Assembly: GCA_016711875.1 (NCBI GenBank)
Contig: JADJSD010000001.1
Coordinates: 62,001-126,000, forward strand
DNA length: 64,000 nucleotides
Direction: 5' to 3'
Source: Betaproteobacteria bacterium
GTDB lineage: Bacteria; Pseudomonadota; Gammaproteobacteria; Burkholderiales; Usitatibacteraceae
Under the pieces are notes generated by a model. That model searched no databases and was not told where the DNA came from. It saw only the letters and a program-made list of their open reading frames with translations. Shown here piece by piece: positions 1 to 8,192 of this stretch. How positions within the stretch are numbered: the stretch's first letter is position 1; the number at the start of each line of letters is the position of its first letter. Both the position numbers and the translations under genes were made by a program.

Positions 1-50
1 CCGAGCCGCTCGTCGAGACGCCCCCGAAGGTGCACCGCGTGGCGGCCTGA
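1..50 (+). CDS. C-terminal end of an unidentified protein (partial)
   Basis: An open frame enters from the left edge and ends at TGA 48-50. Only the last 15 residues (EPLVETPPKVHRVAA) are inside the window, too few to assign a family. The hairpin just after it supports a real gene end here, convergent with the minus-strand gene that follows. Confidence 0.4.
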   Translation, partial: EPLVETPPKVHRVAA

Positions 51-58
51 GAAGCGAC

Positions 59-90
59 GGGGGGCGCACCCCGCACGGGATGCGCCCCCC
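59..90. terminator. GC-rich hairpin between convergent genes
   Basis: A 10-bp perfect stem, GGGGGGCGCA at 59-68 pairing with TGCGCCCCCC at 81-90, with a 12-nt loop. It lies between the plus-strand gene ending at 50 and the minus-strand gene ending at 110. No strong T-tract follows on either strand, so the terminator role is inferred from position and stem strength. Confidence 0.5.
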
Positions 91-109
91 CGGATGTCAC
101 GGCCCCGCG

Positions 110-907
110 CTACTTCTTCGCGTTGAATTCCTGCACCGTCTCCCACGCGACCTGCTGCAGGTGTGCGGCGACATCGGCCGGCAATCCGGCGGTGTAGGTA
201 TTGCCCACCGGCGACTTGCCCAGCAGGGAGGCATACACCGTGCAGGCCGAGAGGTAGGTGCCCGCGAGGCTCGGATGGCGGAGGTCGGCCGTGTAGAGAT
301 CCAGTTGCGGCCGCTTCGCCATCGACTTGCCGAACGCGAGTCCGGCCGGCACGACCTGCGCGCCGTTGGCCTTGCCCGCCTTGGTGTACTGCTCGGCGAG
401 CTGCTGCGTCATCTCCGGCTTGTCCTTGTAGGCCCACGACATGAAGAGCACCGGCTTCGCGCCGTAGGCGCGGATCGCGTCCGAGTTCTTCTTCGCGTAC
501 TCGTGGAACACGGGGCCCAACTGCGGGTGAATCGGGCACTGGCTGCAGTCCATGAACATGACGGCGTCGAACTGGCGGCCCGGCGGGTTGAACTTGATCT
601 GGTTGCCCGGCAGGAAGCTGTACTTGCCGATGCCGCCGTTCAGGTAGCTCTCCATGTCGTGCCAGTCGACACCCGAGCCGCTGATCGTGACGGAAACGCC
701 ACGGTGCTTCACCGACTTGTCGCCGCCGCTCACGAGCTGCGCCACGTGACCGTGCATGCTGTTGTTGTAGTAGAAGAAGCTGTTGCCCACCCACAGGAGC
801 GCGCCGGGCGGGCCGTCCGGGGCCTTCGAAACGGGGGTGGACGCGCAGCCGGCGAGTGCGAGGGCGGCCAGGAGCGACGCGAGGCCGCGGGGCAGGTGCA
901 GTTGCAT
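110..907 (-). CDS. SGNH/GDSL-like hydrolase, lipoprotein
   Basis: 265-residue predicted outer-membrane or periplasmic lipoprotein. The signal peptide ends in a lipobox (ALAG-C) with Cys21 as the lipidation site. A block-I-like GNSFF places a candidate nucleophile at Ser43, and DLRH near the C-terminus gives Asp208 and His211, as in SGNH esterases. The substrate is unknown. It is the last gene of the minus-strand lipid-modification set, 51 nt after the NTF2-like gene, so it may be co-transcribed or have its own promoter. The fold call rests on motif spacing only. Confidence 0.65.
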   Translation of the reverse strand: MQLHLPRGLASLLAALALAGCASTPVSKAPDGPPGALLWVGNSFFYYNNSMHGHVAQLVSGGDKSVKHRGVSVTISGSGVDWHDMESYLNGGIGKYSFLPGNQIKFNPPGRQFDAVMFMDCSQCPIHPQLGPVFHEYAKKNSDAIRAYGAKPVLFMSWAYKDKPEMTQQLAEQYTKAGKANGAQVVPAGLAFGKSMAKRPQLDLYTADLRHPSLAGTYLSACTVYASLLGKSPVGNTYTAGLPADVAAHLQQVAWETVQEFNAKK

Positions 908-958
908 GTTGTTGTCTCTCCCGAACCCGGCAAGGCGCCGGAACCCACAAGGATACTG

Positions 959-1384
959 CTACGCCATCTTCTTCGCGAGGAAGCGCATCAGCGGCCCCAC
1001 GAGGGGCAGCTGCGCGTAGAGCTCGCCCGCGGCGTCCCAGTAGTCGCGGTGGTACGCGACCCGGCCCTGCGCGTCGAAGCGCAGCAGCGAAAGCCCGTGG
1101 ATCTTCCGCTCGACCTCGGGCTTGAACTTGCGGATGCGGTAGAGCATGTCCCAGGTGAGCACGAGGCGGTCCCCCTCCTCGATCGTCTCCAGGATCACGA
1201 ACCGGGGGTCGACCAACGGCTCGTACATGTGCCGGAAGATCCCCTGGATGGCCGGAAGGCCCGTCACCTCGTTGAACGGGTCGCGGAAATACGCATCCAG
1301 CGCGTACACCTCGCCCATGCGCTCCACCGATGCCGGCGTGAGCGACTCGAAGTAGCCCTTCACCCGCGCGGCGCGCTCGCTCAC
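959..1384 (-). CDS. NTF2/SnoaL-like protein
   Basis: 141-residue single-domain protein with a SnoaL/NTF2 cone-fold pattern: N-terminal helices, then YALDAYFRDPFNEVTG and a strand-rich C-terminal half rich in Trp, Tyr and Arg. The chosen start is GTG at 1384, directly abutting the TAG of the SDR gene upstream, so the two are translationally coupled. Relatives sit next to Cfa-like and DUF3833 genes in several proteobacteria. A role in binding or converting a lipid intermediate is inferred from context; no catalytic residues can be assigned. Confidence 0.7.
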   Translation of the reverse strand: MSERAARVKGYFESLTPASVERMGEVYALDAYFRDPFNEVTGLPAIQGIFRHMYEPLVDPRFVILETIEEGDRLVLTWDMLYRIRKFKPEVERKIHGLSLLRFDAQGRVAYHRDYWDAAGELYAQLPLVGPLMRFLAKKMA

Positions 1385-2164
1385 CTAGAGCCCCGTCGAC
1401 TTGCGGATGGCGCTGAAGTACATCCCGTACGGGAGCAGGCGCAGGAGCTTGAGCTTGCGGCTGAAGGCCTTCGGGAAGTGGATCTCGAACTCGCCCGCCT
1501 CGAGGCCTTCAACGATGGACCGCGCGGCCTCCTCCGGCGAGATGATGTTCGGCATCTCGAACTCGTTCTGCGCGGTGAGCGGCGTCTTCACGAACCCGGG
1601 ATTGATGACCGACACGGCCACGCCCTTGGGCTGCAGGTCCAGGTACATCGTTTCCGCGAGGTTGATGAGCGCGGCCTTCGTGGGCCCGTAGATGAGGCTC
1701 TTCGGCAGGCCGCGGTAGCCCGCCACGCTCGAGACGAGCGAGATCGTCCCGGACTTCTGCCTGAGCATCCGCGGCACCACGGCGGCGCACACGTTGAGGT
1801 AGCCCATGAGGTTCACCTCGATCATCGTGCGCGCGACCGCCAGGTCGATCTCGGTGGCGCGCATGGGCTTGTACTCTCCCGCCATGGGCACGACGAGGTC
1901 GAGGCCGCCCCAGGCCGTGTCGATGGCCTGCGCGGCCGACTCGAGCGCCGCGGCATCGGTGATGTCGAGCGGCAGGACGAGCGCGTTGCCCTCGCCGTAG
2001 CGCGCGGCCATTTGCTTCAGGGGATCCACGCGCCGGGCCGAAAGCGCCACCCGGGCCCCCTTGTTCGCGAGCAGGTCCGCCAGCGCGGCGCCGATGCCCG
2101 TGGAAGCGCCCACGATCCAGCAGCGCTTGCCGTTCCAGGCGGTAAAAGGGGGATTGAGGGGCAT
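1385..2164 (-). CDS. Short-chain dehydrogenase/reductase
   Basis: 259-residue classical SDR. The Rossmann nucleotide motif GASTGIG is at residues 19-25. The catalytic set is Ser145/146, Tyr159 and Lys163 (YGPTK). It probably uses NAD(P)H to reduce or oxidise a lipid or carbonyl intermediate. ATG 2164 is chosen because it lies 8 nt after the stop of the DUF3833 gene and the SDR fold begins at once; an open frame extends upstream but would overlap that gene. The next gene abuts its stop codon. The substrate is not visible from sequence. Confidence 0.85.
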   Translation of the reverse strand: MPLNPPFTAWNGKRCWIVGASTGIGAALADLLANKGARVALSARRVDPLKQMAARYGEGNALVLPLDITDAAALESAAQAIDTAWGGLDLVVPMAGEYKPMRATEIDLAVARTMIEVNLMGYLNVCAAVVPRMLRQKSGTISLVSSVAGYRGLPKSLIYGPTKAALINLAETMYLDLQPKGVAVSVINPGFVKTPLTAQNEFEMPNIISPEEAARSIVEGLEAGEFEIHFPKAFSRKLKLLRLLPYGMYFSAIRKSTGL

Positions 2165-2172
2165 GGCTCGCC

Positions 2173-2697
2173 TCAGCGCTTCCGGAAGAAGATCGTCACT
2201 TCGCCGAACTTGATGCCGAACTTCGAGAAACCGGTCTTGTTGATCAGCGTCTTCTCGTCGACGAGCCACATCCAGTCGTCCATGTCGAGGTGGATCGTGC
2301 CGCCGTCGTCGCGCTTGGCGTCGAGGACGTAGTTCCAGCGCAGCGTGTTGCCCGCCGCGACGCCCTTCGCCTCGCCCACCACGTCCGCGGCCGTGCCGAC
2401 GTACGTGTCGCCCGTCTTGCGGATCGTCCAGATGCGCGTCTCCTTCGACCCGTCGGCGTAGGTGAAGCGCTCGTCGAGGGTGCCGACGTCGCCGACCCAG
2501 GTGCAGGTCATCTCGACGTACATCCGCTTCGTCACCTTGCCGGAGCGGTCCTGGATCATGCCCCAGGCGTCGACCTTGCCGTTGAAGTATTCCTTGAGGT
2601 CGAGCTTGGGCTTCTCGGCCGAGTAGTCCTGCGGCGTCACGCTCGCGCAGGAGGTGAGGAGCAGCACCGTGATTGCCAGCAGCAGCTTCTTCAACAT
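2173..2697 (-). CDS. DUF3833 family lipoprotein
   Basis: 174-residue protein with a short signal peptide and lipobox LLTS-C (Cys17), so probably membrane-anchored on the periplasmic side. The remainder is a beta-rich domain with FNGKVDAWGMIQDRSG near the N-terminus and a FGEVTIFFRKR end, the pattern of DUF3833. The family has no established reaction. It consistently accompanies Cfa-like, DUF1365 and chalcone-isomerase-like genes, which suggests a lipid-related role. Upstream lies a large inverted repeat that separates it from the transporter gene. Confidence 0.8.
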   Translation of the reverse strand: MLKKLLLAITVLLLTSCASVTPQDYSAEKPKLDLKEYFNGKVDAWGMIQDRSGKVTKRMYVEMTCTWVGDVGTLDERFTYADGSKETRIWTIRKTGDTYVGTAADVVGEAKGVAAGNTLRWNYVLDAKRDDGGTIHLDMDDWMWLVDEKTLINKTGFSKFGIKFGEVTIFFRKR

Positions 2698-2733
2698 TCT
2701 CTTGCCTCCTGGTTATTGGCGGCCTTCGGCCGA

Positions 2734-2925
2734 GTAAGGCGGGGGACGCCGATGAACGCCGATGAATACGCCGATGGCCGCCGATAAGGCTTGAGATTTC
2801 GAAGTGACTTCACCACCGGGCAATTGCAGTTGAACGACAACGATCGAACGTTCGCCATTCGACCGGGAATGCTATCGGCGGCCATCGGCGTATTCATCGG
2901 CGTTCATCGGCGTCCCCCGCCTTAC
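2734..2925. repeat. Perfect 53-bp inverted repeat with 86-nt spacer
   Basis: Positions 2734-2786 are the exact reverse complement of 2873-2925. Each arm contains near-tandem copies of CGCCGATGAA and a GGCGGGGGACGCC core. The spacer (2787-2872) shows no gene. The right arm includes the stop codon of the transporter gene (TAA on the minus strand, 2924-2922). The left arm lies just upstream of the DUF3833 start. Minus-strand RNA could form a very stable hairpin, acting as a terminator or processing site inside the gene set. Transposon ends are an alternative, but there is no transposase. Confidence 0.9.
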
Positions 2926-4217
2926 CGCCGCGAAGCGGCAAAGAAGGGCGAAAGCCAAAGCGCCAGCGCTGCGAGCAGCTTGAGCCCGCAAGGCAGCAAA
3001 GCGTACACGGCCGAAAGCACGAAAAGCGATTCCGCCGAATTCGCCGCCTTCGGCACGTACCCGAAAGCCCCCAGCAGCGGCAGGGCGATCCCCGCCGACA
3101 CCGCCAGGTTCATCTTCGTCGTGAGCGCCCAGAGCCCGAAGTACGCGCCCTCGTTGCGCCCAGACCCGGCCTTCTCGTCCTCGTCGATCACGTCGGCCAG
3201 TATCGAAGGCGGCAGCGCGAGATCCGCTCCCAGTCCGACGCCGGAAAGCACGCAGATGGTGAAATAGGCGGCCACGCTGTCCGGCCCCAGCAGGAACGCC
3301 CAGACGAACGCGACGATCGAGACGATCATCGCCGCGAACCACGACTTTCCCTTGCCGATACGCTTCGAAAGCCACACCCACAACGGCAGCCCCAGCGCGC
3401 CGGCGGCGAAGTAGGCGATGAGGAACACGGCCGTGAGGTCCGGCCGGCGCACCACGTCCTCGATGAAGAAGAGCACCAGCGTGGCGGGCACCGAGGCCGC
3501 GATGCCGTTGAGCACGAACACCACGAGCAACTTGCGGAACAGCACGTTCTTCAACGGGAGCGTGAACGCCCCGAAGATCGCCGTGTGCGCGGGTGGCGCC
3601 TTGCCGTGCGCCGGCGGCGAGCCGCGGATGGTGATGACCGCGGCCACGAGGGCGAGCGGCGCGAAGACGAGCGAGAACTGCGCGAACGCCTCGCGCTCCC
3701 CCGACGATTGCTTCAGCACCTCCGGCAGGGCCGCGGCGAGAAAGACGCCCAGGAGCGAGAAGCCCTCGCGCCAGGCCGTGACGCGGGTGCGCCCGGCGAC
3801 ATCGTCGGTCACCTCCGCCCCGTGCGCCTGGTAGCTCACGGTCACCATCGAGAAGGCCGTGTAGACCACGAGGAGGTTGGCGACGAGCCACCAGGAGAGC
3901 GTCGCGGGAGACGCCTGCGGCGGATTGAAGAGACCCCACATGCCCATCGCCATGAAGAGCGTGCCCCAGGCGACGAAGGGCCAGCGCGTGCCGCCGTTGG
4001 CTCTCCGGCGGTCGCTCCACCAGCCCAGCAGCGGGTCCTGCACCGCGTCGAAGACGCGCGCGATGAGCAGGATGCCGCCCACGCCGGCGAGCGACAGGCC
4101 AAGCGTGTCGGCGTAGAACTTGGGAACGTGGACGTAGATCGGCAGCGCCGCCATCGCGAGCGGCAGGCCGAGCGCGCCATAGGCGGCGAGCCGGAAGGCG
4201 GACGGCGAGGCGGCCAA
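2922..4217 (-). CDS. MFS transporter, GPH (glycoside-pentoside-hexuronide) type
   Basis: 431-residue polytopic inner-membrane protein with about 12 predicted segments. The loop-2/3 region DAVQDPLLGWWSDRRR is typical of GPH cation symporters of the MFS. The TTG start at 4217 follows the TAA of the preceding gene in the same frame by only 6 nt; no ATG fits, and an AGGCGG stretch about 10 nt upstream may serve as ribosome site. Members of this family sit with Cfa/DUF1365 genes in other proteobacteria. The cargo is unknown; lipid-linked or precursor transport is inferred from context. Confidence 0.8.
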   Translation of the reverse strand: MAASPSAFRLAAYGALGLPLAMAALPIYVHVPKFYADTLGLSLAGVGGILLIARVFDAVQDPLLGWWSDRRRANGGTRWPFVAWGTLFMAMGMWGLFNPPQASPATLSWWLVANLLVVYTAFSMVTVSYQAHGAEVTDDVAGRTRVTAWREGFSLLGVFLAAALPEVLKQSSGEREAFAQFSLVFAPLALVAAVITIRGSPPAHGKAPPAHTAIFGAFTLPLKNVLFRKLLVVFVLNGIAASVPATLVLFFIEDVVRRPDLTAVFLIAYFAAGALGLPLWVWLSKRIGKGKSWFAAMIVSIVAFVWAFLLGPDSVAAYFTICVLSGVGLGADLALPPSILADVIDEDEKAGSGRNEGAYFGLWALTTKMNLAVSAGIALPLLGAFGYVPKAANSAESLFVLSAVYALLPCGLKLLAALALWLSPFFAASRR

Positions 4218-4223
4218 GCGCGG

Positions 4224-4766
4224 TTAGTCCGCCTGGCCCAGCAGCTTCGCGCGCAGTTTCGGCTCGCTCGTCTTCTCGTCGAGCCAGATGCCGAAGAACG
4301 CGCGGGCGAACTCCGGGTCCGCGACCGCACCCAGCAGGCGGTCGTTCGAGAAGAATCGCGCTTCCTTGCCGGGCACGTGGATGCCCACGAGGCGGTCGCC
4401 GGGCTTGATGTCGGGGAAGACCTTGTCCATCGACGCTTCCCATCGCGAGAGCTTTTCCGGGTCCGTGAACCCGATGCCCTTCATCTCCTTGATGCTGCGG
4501 CTGGAAAGGTCGCGGCCCTTGATGGTCATGGCGTAGCGGATGTCGAGCGCGAAGGGCTTGTCGAAGCCGAAGGCGCCGGGCGCCCAGAGCGCCGAATCGT
4601 AGACGTGGATGCCCAGGAACCGGAGGCGCCCCTCGCCCAGGCGCTTCAAGGCCGGCAACTCGGCCGTCACCAGCGTGGGCAGCGGCTGGCCGACTTGCGC
4701 CTGCGCCGCAGGCAGCCCGGCCACGCAGGCCAGCGCGACGGCGAGTGCCGCGACCCGGCGCCTCAT
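4224..4766 (-). CDS. Chalcone isomerase-like periplasmic protein
   Basis: 180-residue protein with a cleavable signal peptide (predicted cut after about residue 23, AAQA). The mature part has GEGRLRFLGIHVYDSALWAP and the long amphipathic helix-strand pattern of the bacterial chalcone-isomerase-like family. The start ATG at 4766 overlaps the Cfa stop by ATGA. Plant-type isomerase activity is not implied; fungal and plant relatives bind fatty acids, so a fatty-acid-binding role fits the surroundings. That is inference. Confidence 0.8.
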   Translation of the reverse strand: MRRRVAALAVALACVAGLPAAQAQVGQPLPTLVTAELPALKRLGEGRLRFLGIHVYDSALWAPGAFGFDKPFALDIRYAMTIKGRDLSSRSIKEMKGIGFTDPEKLSRWEASMDKVFPDIKPGDRLVGIHVPGKEARFFSNDRLLGAVADPEFARAFFGIWLDEKTSEPKLRAKLLGQAD

Positions 4767-5980
4767 TCGGGCCTCCCGAATTCGAGGTGCACCACGTCCG
4801 TGCGCTTCGCGTTGAAGCCCACTTCGCAGTAGTGCAGGTAGAAGCGCCAGATCGCGAGGAACTTGTCGTCGAACCCCAGCGCCTTGATTTCGCCTTCGCG
4901 CTCGTTCACCCGTTCGAGCCAGCGGCGCAGCGTCTCCGCGTAATGCCCGCCGAAACGGAAGGGTTCGTGCACCGAGAGACCCGCAGCGCGGGCTTCCTTC
5001 GTGAAGCGCTCCACCGAGGCCAGCATGCCGCCGGGGAAGATGAACTCGCGGATGAAGTCGCTCGTCGCGCGGTACTTCGCGAACGCTTCCTCGTCGATGG
5101 TGATGGCCTGGATCATGGCGCGCCCGCCGGGCTTCAGGCGGTCGTGCACCGTGCGGAAGTACGTGGGCCACCAGCGCTCGCCCACGGCCTCCACCATTTC
5201 CACGGAAACGATGCGATCGAACTCGCCCTCGAGGTCGCGGTAATCCTGGAAGCGCAGGGATACCCTTTCCTCCAGGCCCGCTTCCCTGATGCGCCTGCGC
5301 CCGTATTCGAGCTGGGCCTTGGAGATGGTGATGCCCGTCCACCGGCAGCCGCGCGTCCTCACCGCGTACTCCGCGAAGCCGCCCCAGCCGCAGCCGATCT
5401 CGAGCACGTGGTGCTCCGGGCCGATGGCGAGCGCCTCGAGCATGCGTTCGTACTTCGCTTCCTGCGCCGCCTCGAGCGAGCCGTCGAGGCCCTGCGTGAA
5501 CAGGCCCGACGAATAGGTCATCGTCCGGTCGAGCCAGAGCGAATAGAACCCGTTGCCCAGGTCGTAGTGGGCGTGGATGTTCTTCTTCGAGCCTTCCTTC
5601 GTGTTGGCGCGAAAGGCGTGGGCGATGCGGAAGGCGAGCGCCACCACCGGGTTGCCGTAGTAGACCTTCGCCAGCGCCGCCTCGTTGGCCTCGCAGACGG
5701 CGAGGAAGGCCGTCATGTCCGAAGTGGCGATGAGGCCGTCGCGCCAGGACTCGGCGACGCCGATCTCCGCGGCGCGCAGCATGCGCCCGACGGCCTTCCA
5801 GTCGCGGATCTCGAGGTCGCCCACGGGGCCGGGTTCGGCGCCCGAGAAGACGCGGCGCGTCCCTTCGGGCGTGGTCACCGTGAGGCGACCCACGGCGATG
5901 TTGGACAGCAATCGGAAAAGCGTCCGCGCGGCCCAGGTGGGCGCGGGCAGGTCGGCTACGGTTTCGGACGAGGTGTTCAC
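4763..5980 (-). CDS. Cyclopropane-fatty-acid-synthase-family methyltransferase
   Basis: 405-residue SAM-dependent enzyme of the Cfa/UfaM type. An N-terminal lipid-binding region is followed by AHYDLGN (137-143), the SAM-binding VLEIGCGWGG at 192-201, and a C-terminal YCEVGF segment. It probably methylates or cyclopropanates the double bond of an unsaturated phospholipid acyl chain at the membrane. The GTG start at 5980 overlaps the DUF1365 stop as GTGA. With DUF1365 and the FAD oxidoreductase upstream it matches the arrangement linked to furan or other modified fatty acids in some proteobacteria; whether the product is a cyclopropane or a methylated/furan chain cannot be told from sequence. 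Confidence 0.9.
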   Translation of the reverse strand: MNTSSETVADLPAPTWAARTLFRLLSNIAVGRLTVTTPEGTRRVFSGAEPGPVGDLEIRDWKAVGRMLRAAEIGVAESWRDGLIATSDMTAFLAVCEANEAALAKVYYGNPVVALAFRIAHAFRANTKEGSKKNIHAHYDLGNGFYSLWLDRTMTYSSGLFTQGLDGSLEAAQEAKYERMLEALAIGPEHHVLEIGCGWGGFAEYAVRTRGCRWTGITISKAQLEYGRRRIREAGLEERVSLRFQDYRDLEGEFDRIVSVEMVEAVGERWWPTYFRTVHDRLKPGGRAMIQAITIDEEAFAKYRATSDFIREFIFPGGMLASVERFTKEARAAGLSVHEPFRFGGHYAETLRRWLERVNEREGEIKALGFDDKFLAIWRFYLHYCEVGFNAKRTDVVHLEFGRPE

Positions 5981-6741
5981 CGGGTCGTCTCCTGGATCGG
6001 CGGCTCGGGTTTGGAGAACCAGGGCACGCGCTTCAGCCAGAGCTTGAGCGCCTGCCAGTGGATGCGGGCAACGACGCCCGCGGTGAGGAACGGAAAGGTG
6101 AGAAAGGCCTTCGCGGCGGTGGCGGCCGTGAGCGGTTCGGCATGGCCGTCGATGGTCGTGATGAGGAGCCGGCCTTCGGCGTCGTGGTAGTCGATCTGGG
6201 CGAAGCGGCCCTGCGCATCGCCGGCGAAGCGGAAGCGGTAGTGCCCGCCGACCTCGCAGAAGGGCGAGACATGGAAGACCTTGTCGGCGGTCAGCCATTC
6301 GCGGCTCGCGATGGCGCGCCCCCCCGGGGCCTGCAGCAGGTAGTTGTGGCGCTCGCCGAAGGTATTGGACACCTCGCAAAGGACGGCTTTCAGGCGTCCG
6401 TCCCGGTCGTGGCCGTAGAAGATGGAGATCGGGTTGAAGACGAATCCCAGCACGCGCGGGAAGGTCTCGAGGACGATCTCGCCGTCCACGCCGCGGATGC
6501 CCTCGCGCGAGAAAAGGCCGCGCACCCAGGGCTCGAGCGCGGAGCCGTCGCGTGGCCCGTGGTCGGCCGAGCGCAGCGCGAGCAGGTTCCAGCGGTCGAC
6601 GGAAAAGATGCCGCGCGAGGCGCCCGCCATGGCCGAGAGCGGCATGCGCAGCAGGAACACCGGGTAGGCGAACGCATGGCGCACCGGCCGGAAGCGGCAG
6701 TGATAGACACGGCCGAAGAGAACCTGCGCAGCGGCCGTCAT
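5977..6741 (-). CDS. DUF1365 family protein
   Basis: 254-residue protein beginning TAAAQVLFGRVYHCRF, with the conserved VLGFVFNPISIFYG segment, RHNYLL, and a KVFHVSPFC motif, all hallmarks of DUF1365. No reaction is established. The family almost always lies between an FAD/NAD-dependent oxidoreductase and a Cfa-like methyltransferase, as here, and is probably needed for the same lipid modification. ATG 6741 overlaps the upstream stop (ATGA) and its own stop overlaps the Cfa start. Confidence 0.85.
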   Translation of the reverse strand: MTAAAQVLFGRVYHCRFRPVRHAFAYPVFLLRMPLSAMAGASRGIFSVDRWNLLALRSADHGPRDGSALEPWVRGLFSREGIRGVDGEIVLETFPRVLGFVFNPISIFYGHDRDGRLKAVLCEVSNTFGERHNYLLQAPGGRAIASREWLTADKVFHVSPFCEVGGHYRFRFAGDAQGRFAQIDYHDAEGRLLITTIDGHAEPLTAATAAKAFLTFPFLTAGVVARIHWQALKLWLKRVPWFSKPEPPIQETTR

Positions 6742-8000
6742 GACGCCCAGGGAATGGCGACGCCCATCTGCCGGGCGACGTTCACGGCGGAGAGCAGGCC
6801 GTCCTCGTGGAAGCCGTAGCGCGTCCAGGCGCCGCAGAACCAGGTGCGGGCGCGGCCCTGGAGCGAGCCCACGCGGCGCTTGGCTTCGTCCGAGCCCTCC
6901 AGGAACACCGGGTGATGGTATTCGATCGATTGCAGGATGGTCTCGTCCCGGGGGGCCTCCAGCGGGTTCATCGTGACCATCACCGGCCTTGCGAACGGCA
7001 CGGGCTGCAGCTTGTTGATGAGATAGGTGAGGGAAACCGGCTCGTCGGAGAGATCGGGCTTGGGGGCGTGGAAGTTCCACGAGGCCCAGGCGGCCCGGCG
7101 GCGCGGCAGGAGCCGTTCGTCCGTGTGCAGCACGGCGGTGTTGGCCTGGTAGGGAATCGCCTTCAGGACGGCCCGCTCCTCGACCGTCGGGCTCTCCAGC
7201 AGGGAGAGCGTCGTGTCGGTGTGCGTGGCGAGCACCACCTGGTCGAAGCGCTCCGTGGCCCCGTCGGTGACGATGTCGACGCCGTCCTCGAACCGTCGCA
7301 CGGAGCGCACGGCCGTGGCGAGGCGGATGTCCGTGAGCGAGGCGGCCAGCTTCCTCACGTATTCGCGCGAGCCGCCCTTCACCGTGCGCCACTGCGGGCG
7401 ATTCGTGACCGCCAGCAGGCCGTGGTTGCGGCAGAAGTGCAGGAACGTCGCGAGCGGGAAGCGGTTGATCTGGGTGGCGGGCGTCGACCAGATGCAGGCG
7501 GCCATGGGGATCAGGTAGAGCTCCCGCACTTCCCGCCCGTAGCCGCCGGCGTCCAGGAACTCGCCGAGGGTGCCGGTGAGGGGCGCCCCGCTCTCGGCGA
7601 GACGCACGGCCTCGCGATTGAAACGCAGGAGGTCCGCCAGCATCCGCAGGAACCGCGGGCTCACCAGGTTGGTGCGCTGGGCGAACACGGCGCCAAGATT
7701 GGTGCCGGCCCATTCCAGCTGGCCATCCCCGATGCGGACCGAGAAGGACATTTCCGAGGGGGCGCTTTCGACGCCCAGCAGCTTGAACAGGGCGATCAGG
7801 TGGGGATAGGTGCGGTCGTTGTAGACGAGGAAGCCGGTATCGACGGGGGCCGTGAGGCCGTCCACGGTCGCCTCGACCGTGTTCGAATGCCCCCCGAGGT
7901 ACCTGCCCGACTCGTATAGGGTGACCGCGTGGTGCTTCGAGAGCAGCCACGCGGCCGAAAGACCCGATACCCCTGCTCCGACGACGGCTATCCTGGACAT
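6738..8000 (-). CDS. FAD/NAD(P)-binding oxidoreductase of the Cfa/DUF1365 cluster (amine-oxidase-like)
   Basis: 420-residue flavoprotein. The dinucleotide-binding GAGVSG is at residues 8-13, followed by an acidic residue (YE) ending the second strand. The C-terminal FCGAWTRYGFHEDGLLSAV closes the FAD site. Relatives next to Cfa genes are annotated as amine oxidase or desaturase-like, and one (UfaD) takes part in furan fatty acid synthesis in Rhodobacter. It is the first gene of the minus-strand set, facing the desaturase gene across about 190 nt. Acyl-chain dehydrogenation is an inferred role. Confidence 0.85.
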   Translation of the reverse strand: MSRIAVVGAGVSGLSAAWLLSKHHAVTLYESGRYLGGHSNTVEATVDGLTAPVDTGFLVYNDRTYPHLIALFKLLGVESAPSEMSFSVRIGDGQLEWAGTNLGAVFAQRTNLVSPRFLRMLADLLRFNREAVRLAESGAPLTGTLGEFLDAGGYGREVRELYLIPMAACIWSTPATQINRFPLATFLHFCRNHGLLAVTNRPQWRTVKGGSREYVRKLAASLTDIRLATAVRSVRRFEDGVDIVTDGATERFDQVVLATHTDTTLSLLESPTVEERAVLKAIPYQANTAVLHTDERLLPRRRAAWASWNFHAPKPDLSDEPVSLTYLINKLQPVPFARPVMVTMNPLEAPRDETILQSIEYHHPVFLEGSDEAKRRVGSLQGRARTWFCGAWTRYGFHEDGLLSAVNVARQMGVAIPWAS

Positions 8001-8192
8001 GTGAGAGTGGAAGGTGGGGCAATTCCGGGGGGCCGCCCATGGGACCTAAGGCCTCCCCGAAACCGGCTTTCGCCGCCGGGAGTATAAGTAGCTGTGGGTT
8101 CCTTACGGCTGCCGGGACCCATCGGATGAGCTATCCCCGTGCCGCAACGCGTTTTTGCTATTCTAGCCGCGCCTCCATCCTCGCACACCGCC
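8001..8192. promoter_or_regulatory. Divergent promoter region between lipid cluster and desaturase
   Basis: No gene is seen here. On the minus strand TATACT (8086-8081) is a good -10 candidate, giving a leader of about 75 nt for the FAD oxidoreductase gene. On the plus strand TATTCT lies about 30 nt before the desaturase ATG. No clear ECF-type (ChrR/SigE-like) promoter could be matched by eye, although homologous clusters elsewhere are controlled that way. Confidence 0.35.

Noticed and set aside
80..2332. Very long open frame on the plus strand (750 codons)
   Set aside because: It runs opposite to five well-supported minus-strand genes and has an Arg/His/Leu-rich composition typical of the antisense of high-GC coding DNA.
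4217..4443. Longer N-terminus for the GPH transporter using an upstream frame
   Set aside because: A TAA (4226-4224) blocks the frame, so the start must be the TTG at 4217.
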